64,000 nt of DNA. Source: a virus. The DNA lies in IMG/VR virus record IMGVR_UViG_3300033182_000581, positions 1 through 64,000 of that record. The stretch is one strand, 5' to 3'. The stretch's first letter is position 1, and every line of letters starts with the position of its first letter. Made by a program: the position numbers and the translations under genes. Positions 1-6,840 of the stretch are shown piece by piece. The notes under the pieces were generated by a model that saw nothing but the letters and a program-made list of their open reading frames with translations, made no database searches and was not told the DNA's origin.

Positions 1-1
1 A

Positions 2-1273
2 TTAGCAAGAATAATTCCGTTTGTACCAAATCAATCTAAATCATATGTTCAGAAAAGAGGATTAGAAATTTACGATGAACTTGAAAAAGATGAATCAGTA
101 AACGAAGGTAAGCACGATGCTATGTTAGACAAACTTGCTGACATCGTGAAAAGTGCTAAATCATTTATGGACATTGGTAAAGAATTGAAAAAGAATGGAA
201 TCAAGTATTCATTCGGTACTAATATGATACCAATGTATATAATTGATAAACCAGCTAAGATTGCAATTCTAAATAACAAATACGCAGATGGTGCTGAGAG
301 AGTTGTTGGTACTACCGCAATTGGTTTGATGGAAGGTATGGTTGCTGAAGTAACTAATGTTGATAAGGATGATAAAGAGAACGCAAAGAAGTTTACAAAA
401 GAATCAATGAAGTTAAGTGATATGATTAAGAAACCATCAGTAAACGAAGATACCAAAAAAAGATTTGATGTAGATTTCTATAAAGGTAATGGAGATAGAC
501 AAACATCACATGAAGAAATAATTAGAGGAGATAAATTTTCTGATGTAGTTTCTCAAGCAACTAAAGTTGCAAAATCAAAAGGAATGAATTATGTTGAATT
601 TTATTATAAAAATTCATTCATTGGTTCTATTGATAAGAGAAACAACTACACATTTAAAAAAGGTAGAGATTATCAAAAATCACCGTTATCAGTAAATGAA
701 GCTAAATACGATATTGGAATGGCTCGTAAAGGAAATGGATTAACCATTTACAACAAAGCAGAAGAAGAAGCAGGTGATTACAAAAACATCGCTCACGTTG
801 ATAACAAAGGTAAAATCAAATTCTACGATAAGAAACTTCCATCTAAGATTAAAAAACAAATCGAAGATGAAGCTAGGAAAATGATTGAATCAATGAATGA
901 AAATAAATCAACAAAACTAAAATCATTGTTGAACGAATCATTCGGAATTGGTGAACTACCATCATCTAAATTGATTAAGATGAAAGTATCTTTTTCAGAG
1001 ATTATGAATGAAGGAAGAGCATCTGCTAAGAAACTATTACAATCAGTAGTTAATGGTGAAACTGATAGAGTGGAAGGTATTAAACTTTCAAAAGAAATGG
1101 CACAATCATTTTTAGATTGGCAGAGATTATCACCTTATGGTAAGAAGTATGGTGATTTACCATTCAATATGTTATTCAAAGCAGCATTCAATTGGGGATT
1201 ACATAGACACGCTGATAAAAAATCCAAAGAGTACAAAGAGTTGGAAGCAAAAGCCAAAACGATGAAAAAATAA
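2..1273 (+). CDS. Head core/internal protein candidate, 5' end outside the window
   Basis: The frame is open to the left edge, so at least 423 residues are visible and the true start lies upstream; the internal ATG at 122 is not a convincing start. I do not recognise a catalytic domain. The protein is lysine-rich and repeatedly carries short x-N-E-small motifs (VNEG, VNED, VNEA, LNES, MNEG). These resemble the (L/I)xE cleavage sites used by T4-type prohead protease gp21. Its place directly upstream of scaffold and capsid genes fits a prohead core or injected internal protein. The C-terminal 110 residues (from about MNEGRAS) look like a compact domain with tryptophans and a lysine-rich tail. 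Head association is inferred from context; function is unknown. Confidence 0.5.
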   Translation, partial: LARIIPFVPNQSKSYVQKRGLEIYDELEKDESVNEGKHDAMLDKLADIVKSAKSFMDIGKELKKNGIKYSFGTNMIPMYIIDKPAKIAILNNKYADGAERVVGTTAIGLMEGMVAEVTNVDKDDKENAKKFTKESMKLSDMIKKPSVNEDTKKRFDVDFYKGNGDRQTSHEEIIRGDKFSDVVSQATKVAKSKGMNYVEFYYKNSFIGSIDKRNNYTFKKGRDYQKSPLSVNEAKYDIGMARKGNGLTIYNKAEEEAGDYKNIAHVDNKGKIKFYDKKLPSKIKKQIEDEARKMIESMNENKSTKLKSLLNESFGIGELPSSKLIKMKVSFSEIMNEGRASAKKLLQSVVNGETDRVEGIKLSKEMAQSFLDWQRLSPYGKKYGDLPFNMLFKAAFNWGLHRHADKKSKEYKELEAKAKTMKK

Positions 1274-1283
1274 GGATACGATT

Positions 1284-1577
1284 ATGAGTGATATGGATAG
1301 AATGCAAGAGATAAATGTTGATTTTTCAGCATTCATCAAAAAGAACCTTAAAAAGATTAAAATGTTACCTAAAGATAAACAAAAAGAATTTGGTAGACTC
1401 TTAGGTGATTTCAAAGAAGGCTTGGATAACTTATCAGAAGGAACTTATGAATCAGTAAGCGAAATGCAAATGATAAATAAAAAGACTGGTAAAGATGTTA
1501 CGAGACACGTTTTAGATTTGTTACAGGGTAAGATTAGTAAAAAAGAATTCGAAAAACTTACAGGTCTAAAAAAATAA
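1284..1577 (+). CDS. Hypothetical protein in head module
   Basis: A 97-residue lysine- and glutamate-rich, predicted mostly helical protein that I do not recognise. It starts 10 nt after the previous gene with an AGGA ribosome site about 7 nt before the ATG, so it is translated from the same operon. It contains LSEG and VSEM sequences that could be prohead-protease sites like those in its neighbour. It is the last gene before an intrinsic terminator. A small core or internal head protein is plausible from position alone. Confidence 0.55.
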   Translation: MSDMDRMQEINVDFSAFIKKNLKKIKMLPKDKQKEFGRLLGDFKEGLDNLSEGTYESVSEMQMINKKTGKDVTRHVLDLLQGKISKKEFEKLTGLKK

Positions 1578-1601
1578 AACATTTTAATTAAATTTATTTA
1601 G

Positions 1602-1610
1602 ATATTTATA
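1602..1610 (+). promoter_or_regulatory. Late-type promoter motif ATATTTATA before bS21
   Basis: Exact copy of the 9-bp motif that recurs upstream of structural operons here. It sits immediately upstream of a terminator hairpin. A transcript starting some 6-8 nt downstream would begin inside the stem and so would not form the terminator, while upstream transcripts would. Confidence 0.55.
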
Positions 1611-1646
1611 TACACCTATCATAAGTTTGGTAGGTGTATTTTTTTT
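1611..1646 (+). terminator. Intrinsic terminator
   Basis: Stem ACACCTATC pairs with GGTAGGTGT (one G-U pair) around a short loop and is followed by a run of T. It ends the first head operon 12 nt before the bS21 start codon. Confidence 0.8.
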
Positions 1647-1658
1647 AATATAGATTAT

Positions 1659-1919
1659 ATGCAAGAACAAAACAAAAAACGTTACAAAAAAGTGAGAAGA
1701 GAAGATATGGAAATTCCCGGTGCTCCATTAGGTGTAAAAGTTGTAAACAATCAGATTGAACCGGCTTTAAGACTTTGGAAAAGAAAAGTAAAAGATAGTG
1801 GTCATTTGGATGAGTTGAAAGAAAGACAACAATACACAAAACCAGCTGCTAAGAGAAGAAGGCAAAAACAATTGGCTGTTAGAGCTGAGTGGGTTCGTAG
1901 ACAAATAGAAAACTATTAA
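1659..1919 (+). CDS. rpsU: Phage-encoded ribosomal protein bS21
   Basis: An 86-residue basic protein. Residues about 26-82 match the small-subunit protein bS21: the N-xx-x-PALRLWKRK segment corresponds to the cellular D/E-x-ALRRFKR, followed by a HLDELKERQQYTKP segment like the cellular xLxExRRREFYEKP, then a basic RRRQKQLAVR helix. Cellular bS21 is usually 60-70 residues; this one has an extra basic N-terminal tail of about 25 residues. bS21 binds the 30S platform next to the 3' end of 16S rRNA and takes part in initiation. In Bacteroidota it helps hold the anti-Shine-Dalgarno out of reach. No Shine-Dalgarno is visible before this ATG, so unmodified host ribosomes could translate it. The identification is by motif; an effect on host translation is inferred. 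Confidence 0.88.
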   Translation: MQEQNKKRYKKVRREDMEIPGAPLGVKVVNNQIEPALRLWKRKVKDSGHLDELKERQQYTKPAAKRRRQKQLAVRAEWVRRQIENY

Positions 1920-1936
1920 ACACTTTTTTAGTGTTT
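1918..1936 (+). terminator. Weak hairpin after bS21
   Basis: A 7-bp stem (AAACACT / AGTGTTT) with a T5 loop overlaps the stop codon of bS21. Only a broken T-rich tail follows, so termination may be partial. Confidence 0.45.
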
Positions 1937-1950
1937 TCAATTTTAGTACA

Positions 1951-1959
1951 CTATTTATT
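1951..1959 (+). promoter_or_regulatory. Possible late-type promoter (CTATTTATT) for gp22-gp23
   Basis: Variant of the ATATTTATA motif 110 nt upstream of the gp22 start. It matches the consensus at seven of nine positions, so it is less certain than the exact copies. Confidence 0.35.
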
Positions 1960-1971
1960 AGAAATCAAAAT

Positions 1972-2038
1972 ACTATCTCTCCAATAGATAGTCAAAGATT
2001 ATTTGTATAAAATTCTATTAAGATTCCCAATAATCTTA
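1972..2038 (+). promoter_or_regulatory. Twin-hairpin leader of the scaffold-capsid mRNA
   Basis: Two 7-bp hairpins lie in the gp22 leader: ACTATCT / AGATAGT at 1972-1992 and TAAGATT / AATCTTA at 2019-2038. Both loops contain CCAAT (CTCCAAT and CCCAAT). An AAGGAG ribosome site follows at 2056-2061. Neither hairpin is followed by a T-run, so they do not look like terminators. They may stabilise the mRNA or bind a protein. Confidence 0.5.
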
Positions 2039-2068
2039 TTTCCGCAAGAAAATTTAAGGAGAACGAAA

Positions 2069-3106
2069 ATGGCAAGAAAAGACTTGTTATCAGAAGCAAT
2101 CGCTGATGCGAAAGCCGTTAAAGAAACTGCTCTAGCAAATGCGAAGTTGGCTTTGGAAGAAGCATTCACTCCAAAACTTCAATCAATGATTTCTGCTAAG
2201 TTAGCTGAAGAGGCTGATGAGGAAGAGGTTGACGAAGAATTAGATTCATCAGATTTAGGTGCTGGCGATAACGCTCAACCTGATGCAGATGCTGCTAGTT
2301 CATCTGATATTGAAAACGATGATGAATTGACTGAAGAAGAGGATGAGGAAGTTTCTGAAGAAGAAACAACTGAAGAAGGTTGGAACGAAGAAGAAGAAGT
2401 ATCCGAAGAAGATGATATGGAAGAAACTTACGAAGGTGAGGAAGAAGTATCTGAAGAAGATGATATGGAAGATTCTGAAGAAGAAGATGAGTACGAAGAA
2501 GATGATGAAGATGATTTAGATTTAGAATCTGTAATCGCTGAATTAGAAGCTGAGTTAGAAGAAGAGGATGATGAAGAAGTATCTGAAGAAGAAGATGAAG
2601 TATCTGAAGAAGAAGATGAAGTATCTGAAGAAGAAGATATGGATGACGAAGAAGAAATCGACTTGGATGAAGTTATCAGAACTCTGAAAGAAATGGAAGG
2701 TGAAGAAGAGGTAGCTGAAGAAGAAGAGATGGACGAAGAAGAAGATACTGCTGCCGAGTTAGAAGAAGCTTATAAGACTATCAACTCTTTGAGAAAAACA
2801 ATCAATGAAGTTAATTTGTTGAATGCTAAACTTCTTTACACTAACAAATTGTTCAGAACATTTGACTTGAACGAAAATCAGAAAGTTAAAGTTCTTGAAA
2901 ACTTTGATAGAACATCTTCAGTTCGTGAAGTAAAATTAGTTTTCTCTACATTGGCTGAGAACTTAAACGTAGCTAAGAAGAGAAAAGCAGTTGTAAAAGA
3001 GGGATACGCCTCTAAGGCAACAAAAAGTTCTGCACCTAAGAAACAAATTATTTCTGAAGGTAACGAAATGGCTGCAAGATGGAAAAAACTTGCGGGTTTA
3101 AAATAA
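2069..3106 (+). CDS. 22: Prohead core scaffolding protein gp22-like
   Basis: 345 residues from the ATG with a strong AAGGAG site 7 nt upstream; an in-frame start further upstream would begin inside the leader hairpins. The middle (about residues 50-235) is extremely acidic, made of SEEED/SEEDD repeats. It is flanked by a helical N-terminus and a C-terminal helical region ending in ARWKKLAGLK. An acidic, repetitive core protein encoded just before the major capsid gene is the signature of T4 gp22, which forms the prohead scaffold and is degraded by the gp21 protease; the ISEG sequence near the C-terminus is a candidate cleavage site. T4 gp22 is about 270 residues, so this one is enlarged by the acidic repeats. 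The assignment rests on order and composition. Confidence 0.8.
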   Translation: MARKDLLSEAIADAKAVKETALANAKLALEEAFTPKLQSMISAKLAEEADEEEVDEELDSSDLGAGDNAQPDADAASSSDIENDDELTEEEDEEVSEEETTEEGWNEEEEVSEEDDMEETYEGEEEVSEEDDMEDSEEEDEYEEDDEDDLDLESVIAELEAELEEEDDEEVSEEEDEVSEEEDEVSEEEDMDDEEEIDLDEVIRTLKEMEGEEEVAEEEEMDEEEDTAAELEEAYKTINSLRKTINEVNLLNAKLLYTNKLFRTFDLNENQKVKVLENFDRTSSVREVKLVFSTLAENLNVAKKRKAVVKEGYASKATKSSAPKKQIISEGNEMAARWKKLAGLK

Positions 3107-3131
3107 TATTATAAGGAAACGGAGAATAAAA

Positions 3132-4769
3132 ATGAATTTAAAAAACATTCTTAATGAAGGCGCTTCCCACCAGACACGTTTGAGTGAAGCAACTCGCGAG
3201 TTGGCTTCAAAGTGGGAAAAGACTGGTCTTTTAGAAGGAATCGACAACGAAATCGAAAGAGCCGGTGTTGCAACCCTTTTAGAAAACCAAGCACGTCAGT
3301 TAGTAAAAGAGGCATCAGCTACTGGTACTTCTGCTAACTCTGAAGAGTGGGCTGGTGTAGCTCTACCTTTGGTAAGACGTATTTTTAGTGAAATCGTAGC
3401 AAAAGACTTTGTAAGTGTTCAACCAATGAACCTTCCTTCAGGTCTTGTATTCTACTTAGATTTCAAATATGGAACAGGACAACCTGGTTTCACTACTGGT
3501 TCTGGAAAAGATTCACAAGCTGATTCTGTATTCGGTATCACCGAAACTACTTCAGACCCTTCTGGTGGTTTGTATGGTGCTGGTAGATTTGGATACTCAG
3601 TAAACGACCAAGTATCTGCTGCTCAAACTTTGGGTACTGCTGGTGCTAACAAATTCGTAACTGGTTCTGTATCTGCTGCTGATTACAACTACGATACTAA
3701 CTTCTCTCAATCTTACGCAAGTGAGATTGCAAGTGGTGAAGTATTTACTGCAGCTGTACCTACTGCATCTATCTCTGGATACGATGATAAAGGTATCAGA
3801 GCGTTCAGAGTAACATCTGCTGATGTAACTGACCAATTCCCACAATTTACTAAGTTGAGTGGTGGTGATGTTGTGTTCGTATTGCAAGGTACTTTAGATG
3901 CTACTAATGACTTGAGAGTTAAGTATCACAAACAACCAACTGATACTTCAAGAGGTGATTTCGAAGCAACTGGAACTTCATTGAGTGCTAATCCAGAAGT
4001 AGATATCGATATTCCTGAATTGAACGTAGAAATGAAGTCTTTACCAATCGTGGCTAAGACTCGTAAGTTGAAAGCACAATGGACTCCTGAATTCGCACAA
4101 GATTTGAATGCTTACCATTCAATCGATGCTGAAGCTGAATTGACTTCAATGTTATCTGAGTACATCTCACAAGAGATTGATTTCGAAATCTTAGATATGT
4201 TGATTCAAGATGCTAAGAGCACTGGTTACTGGTCAACTCAAGTTGGACGTGAGTGGAATGGTTCAGCATTTGCTGATTACTCTACTACTGGAGCTCAAGC
4301 TTCTGCATTCACTCAACAAGCATGGTTCCAGACTTTGGGTACTGTGATTGCTGGTGTATCTAACAAAATTCACCAAAAAACACTTCGTGGTGGTGCTAAC
4401 TTCTTAGTAGTATCTCCTGATGTTGCAACTATCATCGAATCTATCCCTGGATACGCTTCAACTGCCGATAATGGTGATGCTCAGTTCGCATTTGGTGTAA
4501 CTAAGATTGGTGCATTGAATAGTAGATTCCAAGTGTACAAAAACCCTTATATGAAAGAGAACGTAATCCTTATGGGTTATAGAGGAACTCAGTTCTTAGA
4601 GACTGGTGCAGTTTACTCTCCATACATCCCATTGATTATGACTCCATTAGTATATGACCCTAAGAACTTCACTCCAAGAAAAGGTGTAATGACTCGTTAC
4701 GCTAAGAAAATGTTGAGAGGTGAATTCTACGGTAAGGTATATGTAGATGGACTTCACAAAATTCAGTAA
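3132..4769 (+). CDS. 23: Major capsid protein gp23
   Basis: 545 residues, close to the T4 gp23 length, forming the HK97-fold hexamers of the head. Family signatures are the N-terminal delta region with LLENQ, the EEWAGVALPLVRRIF segment, PSGLVFYLDF, and the C-terminal TPRKGVMTRYAKKML. ILNEG at residues 5-9 and LLEG near residue 35 fit the prohead-protease consensus. It follows gp22 by 25 nt with GGAG upstream, in one operon closed by a strong terminator. Identification is very secure. Confidence 0.96.
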   Translation: MNLKNILNEGASHQTRLSEATRELASKWEKTGLLEGIDNEIERAGVATLLENQARQLVKEASATGTSANSEEWAGVALPLVRRIFSEIVAKDFVSVQPMNLPSGLVFYLDFKYGTGQPGFTTGSGKDSQADSVFGITETTSDPSGGLYGAGRFGYSVNDQVSAAQTLGTAGANKFVTGSVSAADYNYDTNFSQSYASEIASGEVFTAAVPTASISGYDDKGIRAFRVTSADVTDQFPQFTKLSGGDVVFVLQGTLDATNDLRVKYHKQPTDTSRGDFEATGTSLSANPEVDIDIPELNVEMKSLPIVAKTRKLKAQWTPEFAQDLNAYHSIDAEAELTSMLSEYISQEIDFEILDMLIQDAKSTGYWSTQVGREWNGSAFADYSTTGAQASAFTQQAWFQTLGTVIAGVSNKIHQKTLRGGANFLVVSPDVATIIESIPGYASTADNGDAQFAFGVTKIGALNSRFQVYKNPYMKENVILMGYRGTQFLETGAVYSPYIPLIMTPLVYDPKNFTPRKGVMTRYAKKMLRGEFYGKVYVDGLHKIQ

Positions 4770-4796
4770 TCATTAGATTATAGAATTTCTTAAATT

Positions 4797-4826
4797 AAGG
4801 GGAGCAGAAATGTTCCCCTTTTTTTA
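4797..4826 (+). terminator. Intrinsic terminator after gp23
   Basis: Stem AAGGGGA / TCCCCTT with a 10-nt loop, followed by a T-run. It is positioned directly after the capsid gene. Confidence 0.88.
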
Positions 4827-4856
4827 TGCAATTATATCTGAATCTATATCTTTGTG

Positions 4857-4865
4857 ATATTTATA
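4857..4865 (+). promoter_or_regulatory. Late-type promoter ATATTTATA for phoH
   Basis: Exact motif, 31 nt downstream of the terminator and 35 nt before the PhoH start codon. Confidence 0.6.
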
Positions 4866-4900
4866 CCAAAGGTTCTACAATAACTAAGGAATGGAAATAT

Positions 4901-5560
4901 ATGACGGAGAACAAATCTAAAACCCCGCCAAAAGGTAATGTAAAATTCTCATTAACATTATCTGAAGAACAAAAATTAGCAAAAGCAGAAATTTTAAAAC
5001 ACCCATTTAATTTTGTAGTAGGAAAGGCAGGTAGTGGTAAAACATTACTGGCAGTTCAGATTGCGTTGGATATGTTTTTTAAAAGACAGGTAAATCATAT
5101 TATCATAACAAGACCAACTGTTTCAAATGAAGATAATGGATTCCTTCCAGGTTCATTAGAAGAAAAGATGGAGCCGTGGTTAGTTCCAATTCGTTCAAAT
5201 ATGAGAAAAGTTTACAATAAACCTACCATTTTAGAGAAGATGGAAAGTGATGATAATATAGAATTAGTAAGTTTATCACATTTTAGAGGAAGAACTTTTG
5301 ATGATTCCATAATTATAGTAGATGAGTTCCAAAATCTTACCAAACAACAACTACTTATGGTATTAGGTAGGGTTGGTAAGGGCTCTACAATGATTCTTTG
5401 TGGTGATAAACAACAAATTGATTTAAAATTCGCAAATGATTCAGCAATACATGAAGTTCCGAAATTAAAAGGCTCAGATTGGGTATATGATATTGTATTA
5501 AAAGATAATCATAGACATGAATCTTTGGACGAAATCCTCAGACTCCTAACTGATTACTAA
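4901..5560 (+). CDS. phoH: PhoH-family P-loop ATPase
   Basis: 219 residues. Walker A GKAGSGKT lies at about residues 41-48, Walker B IIIVDEF at about 137-143, and the family segment ITRPTV follows the first strand. PhoH proteins are ATPases common in marine phages; their role in infection is unsettled and the link to phosphate is historical rather than proven. The start was chosen at MTENK, which has an AAGGA site; an in-frame extension upstream would read through the promoter. It forms its own short unit between the capsid and fibre genes. Confidence 0.9.
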   Translation: MTENKSKTPPKGNVKFSLTLSEEQKLAKAEILKHPFNFVVGKAGSGKTLLAVQIALDMFFKRQVNHIIITRPTVSNEDNGFLPGSLEEKMEPWLVPIRSNMRKVYNKPTILEKMESDDNIELVSLSHFRGRTFDDSIIIVDEFQNLTKQQLLMVLGRVGKGSTMILCGDKQQIDLKFANDSAIHEVPKLKGSDWVYDIVLKDNHRHESLDEILRLLTDY

Positions 5561-5568
5561 GTTTTGAT

Positions 5569-5577
5569 ATATTTATA
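5569..5577 (+). promoter_or_regulatory. Late-type promoter ATATTTATA
   Basis: Exact motif 8 nt after phoH and 29 nt before the GTG of the first fibre gene. Confidence 0.6.
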
Positions 5578-5606
5578 TAAAAGAAAACAATTTCAGGGGA
5601 TAAAAC

Positions 5607-6791
5607 GTGGCAGATTACACAGGTTCATTTAGTGGGTCATTCGAAGGTAGTGGTACTGGGTTAACAAACATAGATTACTACAATCTGAGTAACCTACCTA
5701 CTACGATTACACCATTTCAGAGAAATTCTATATCCGCAAATAATGCGTTTAGAGATAACTTTGCCGTAAACGTAAAGGATAGGTTAAATATTGAAGGTAT
5801 AATTAGCTCATCCGCCCAATTAACAACTGAATTTGATTTAAGATATGGTAACGAAGAGGGTGATAACTTAATTAGTGGTTCATCTCAGGTTGATTTTGAT
5901 GGTATATCAAATGTTCCAAGTGGATTAATATCCTCATCCGCACAAATTACGATTACCGAATCTCAGATTTCTGATTTAACCCATTACACAAACGCAGATG
6001 TACGAAGTGTGATGCGTGATGATTCGGTTGTTAGTTCATCAGCTCAAGTAATTGAACATTTACCTTCTGGTACTATTAGTTCATCGGCTCAGATTACGAT
6101 TACTGAATCTCAGATTTCTGATTTAACACATACTGATGTAAGTTCATTAAATACATTTAGTGGTTCTATTCAATCACAAGTGGATAGTTTAACATCAGTA
6201 ACATCATCATATCTAACCGCATTGCCAGATGTTGGTATTGTTAGTTCATCAAATCAGATTGAATCTGTCATTACAGATACATATATTTCCGAATCTGCCG
6301 CAAGAAGTGGGTTTGGGCCGGGTGGTGGAACATCCGATTATGATGAATTATCAAATGTACCATCTGGTATCATATCATCATCAGCACAAATTACTGCGTT
6401 GGGATATTCAACTACTGATAACGATAATCAAACTTTATCAATATCAGGTCAAATCTTAACAATATCAAATGGTAATAGTGTTACTTTACCTTCTGGTGGT
6501 GGTGGTGGTGGTTCATCAATATGGACAACTGGCTCACAAGACCCATTATCATATAATTGGTTACAAACACAAAATAACTTACAGGTAACTGGTAGTTTTG
6601 ATATTAAAGGTGATTTAACTGTAAATGGAAAATCCATATTTACACAAACATCTGCATCTGATAATGAATCTGCAGTTGTTATTGAAGGTAGAATGAAAAT
6701 AATAGAACAACAAATAGGTGATTATATAGCATCTGCATCTATTCAGATAGGAAATACTAAAGATACCATAGATTGTGGGGGGTTTTTCTAA
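5607..6791 (+). CDS. Fibre-like structural protein with SSSAQ repeats
   Basis: 394 residues from a GTG with AGGGGA upstream. The protein is low in charge and rich in Ser, Thr and Gly. It repeats a unit built on ISSSAQITITESQISDLTH and its shorter SGSSQ/SSSNQ forms six to eight times, which is typical of beta-helical fibre shafts. A Gly6 linker lies near residue 295, followed by a TGSFDIKGDLTVNG strand repeat and a C-terminus IDCGGFF. The same repeat occurs in the gene at 9512. It is inferred to be a virion fibre or baseplate-attached protein; receptor and position are unknown. Confidence 0.7.
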   Translation: MADYTGSFSGSFEGSGTGLTNIDYYNLSNLPTTITPFQRNSISANNAFRDNFAVNVKDRLNIEGIISSSAQLTTEFDLRYGNEEGDNLISGSSQVDFDGISNVPSGLISSSAQITITESQISDLTHYTNADVRSVMRDDSVVSSSAQVIEHLPSGTISSSAQITITESQISDLTHTDVSSLNTFSGSIQSQVDSLTSVTSSYLTALPDVGIVSSSNQIESVITDTYISESAARSGFGPGGGTSDYDELSNVPSGIISSSAQITALGYSTTDNDNQTLSISGQILTISNGNSVTLPSGGGGGGSSIWTTGSQDPLSYNWLQTQNNLQVTGSFDIKGDLTVNGKSIFTQTSASDNESAVVIEGRMKIIEQQIGDYIASASIQIGNTKDTIDCGGFF

Positions 6792-6798
6792 CAAATAA

Positions 6799-6807
6799 AT
6801 ATTTATG
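6799..6807 (+). promoter_or_regulatory. Late-type promoter variant ATATTTATG
   Basis: Eight of nine bases match the motif, 33 nt before the next fibre gene. Confidence 0.5.
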
Positions 6808-6840
6808 GATATAATCTTAGATAAGTAATAGGATAAAAGT

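Noticed and set aside
2003-2068. Upstream in-frame extension of gp22
   Set aside because: It would start inside the hairpin leader without a ribosome site, whereas the ATG at 2069 has AAGGAG.
2566-2640. Tandem GAA-rich repeat resembling a small array
   Set aside because: It is in-frame coding for acidic SEEED units of gp22, with no spacers, so it is not a CRISPR or a regulatory array.
4826-4900. Upstream extension of PhoH
   Set aside because: The extension overlaps the terminator tail and the ATATTTATA promoter; MTENK at 4901 has a ribosome site and matches the usual start of the family.
6229-6459. Plus-strand 76-codon frame inside the fibre gene at 5607
   Set aside because: Shadow of the repeat-rich fibre codons in another frame, with no ribosome site.
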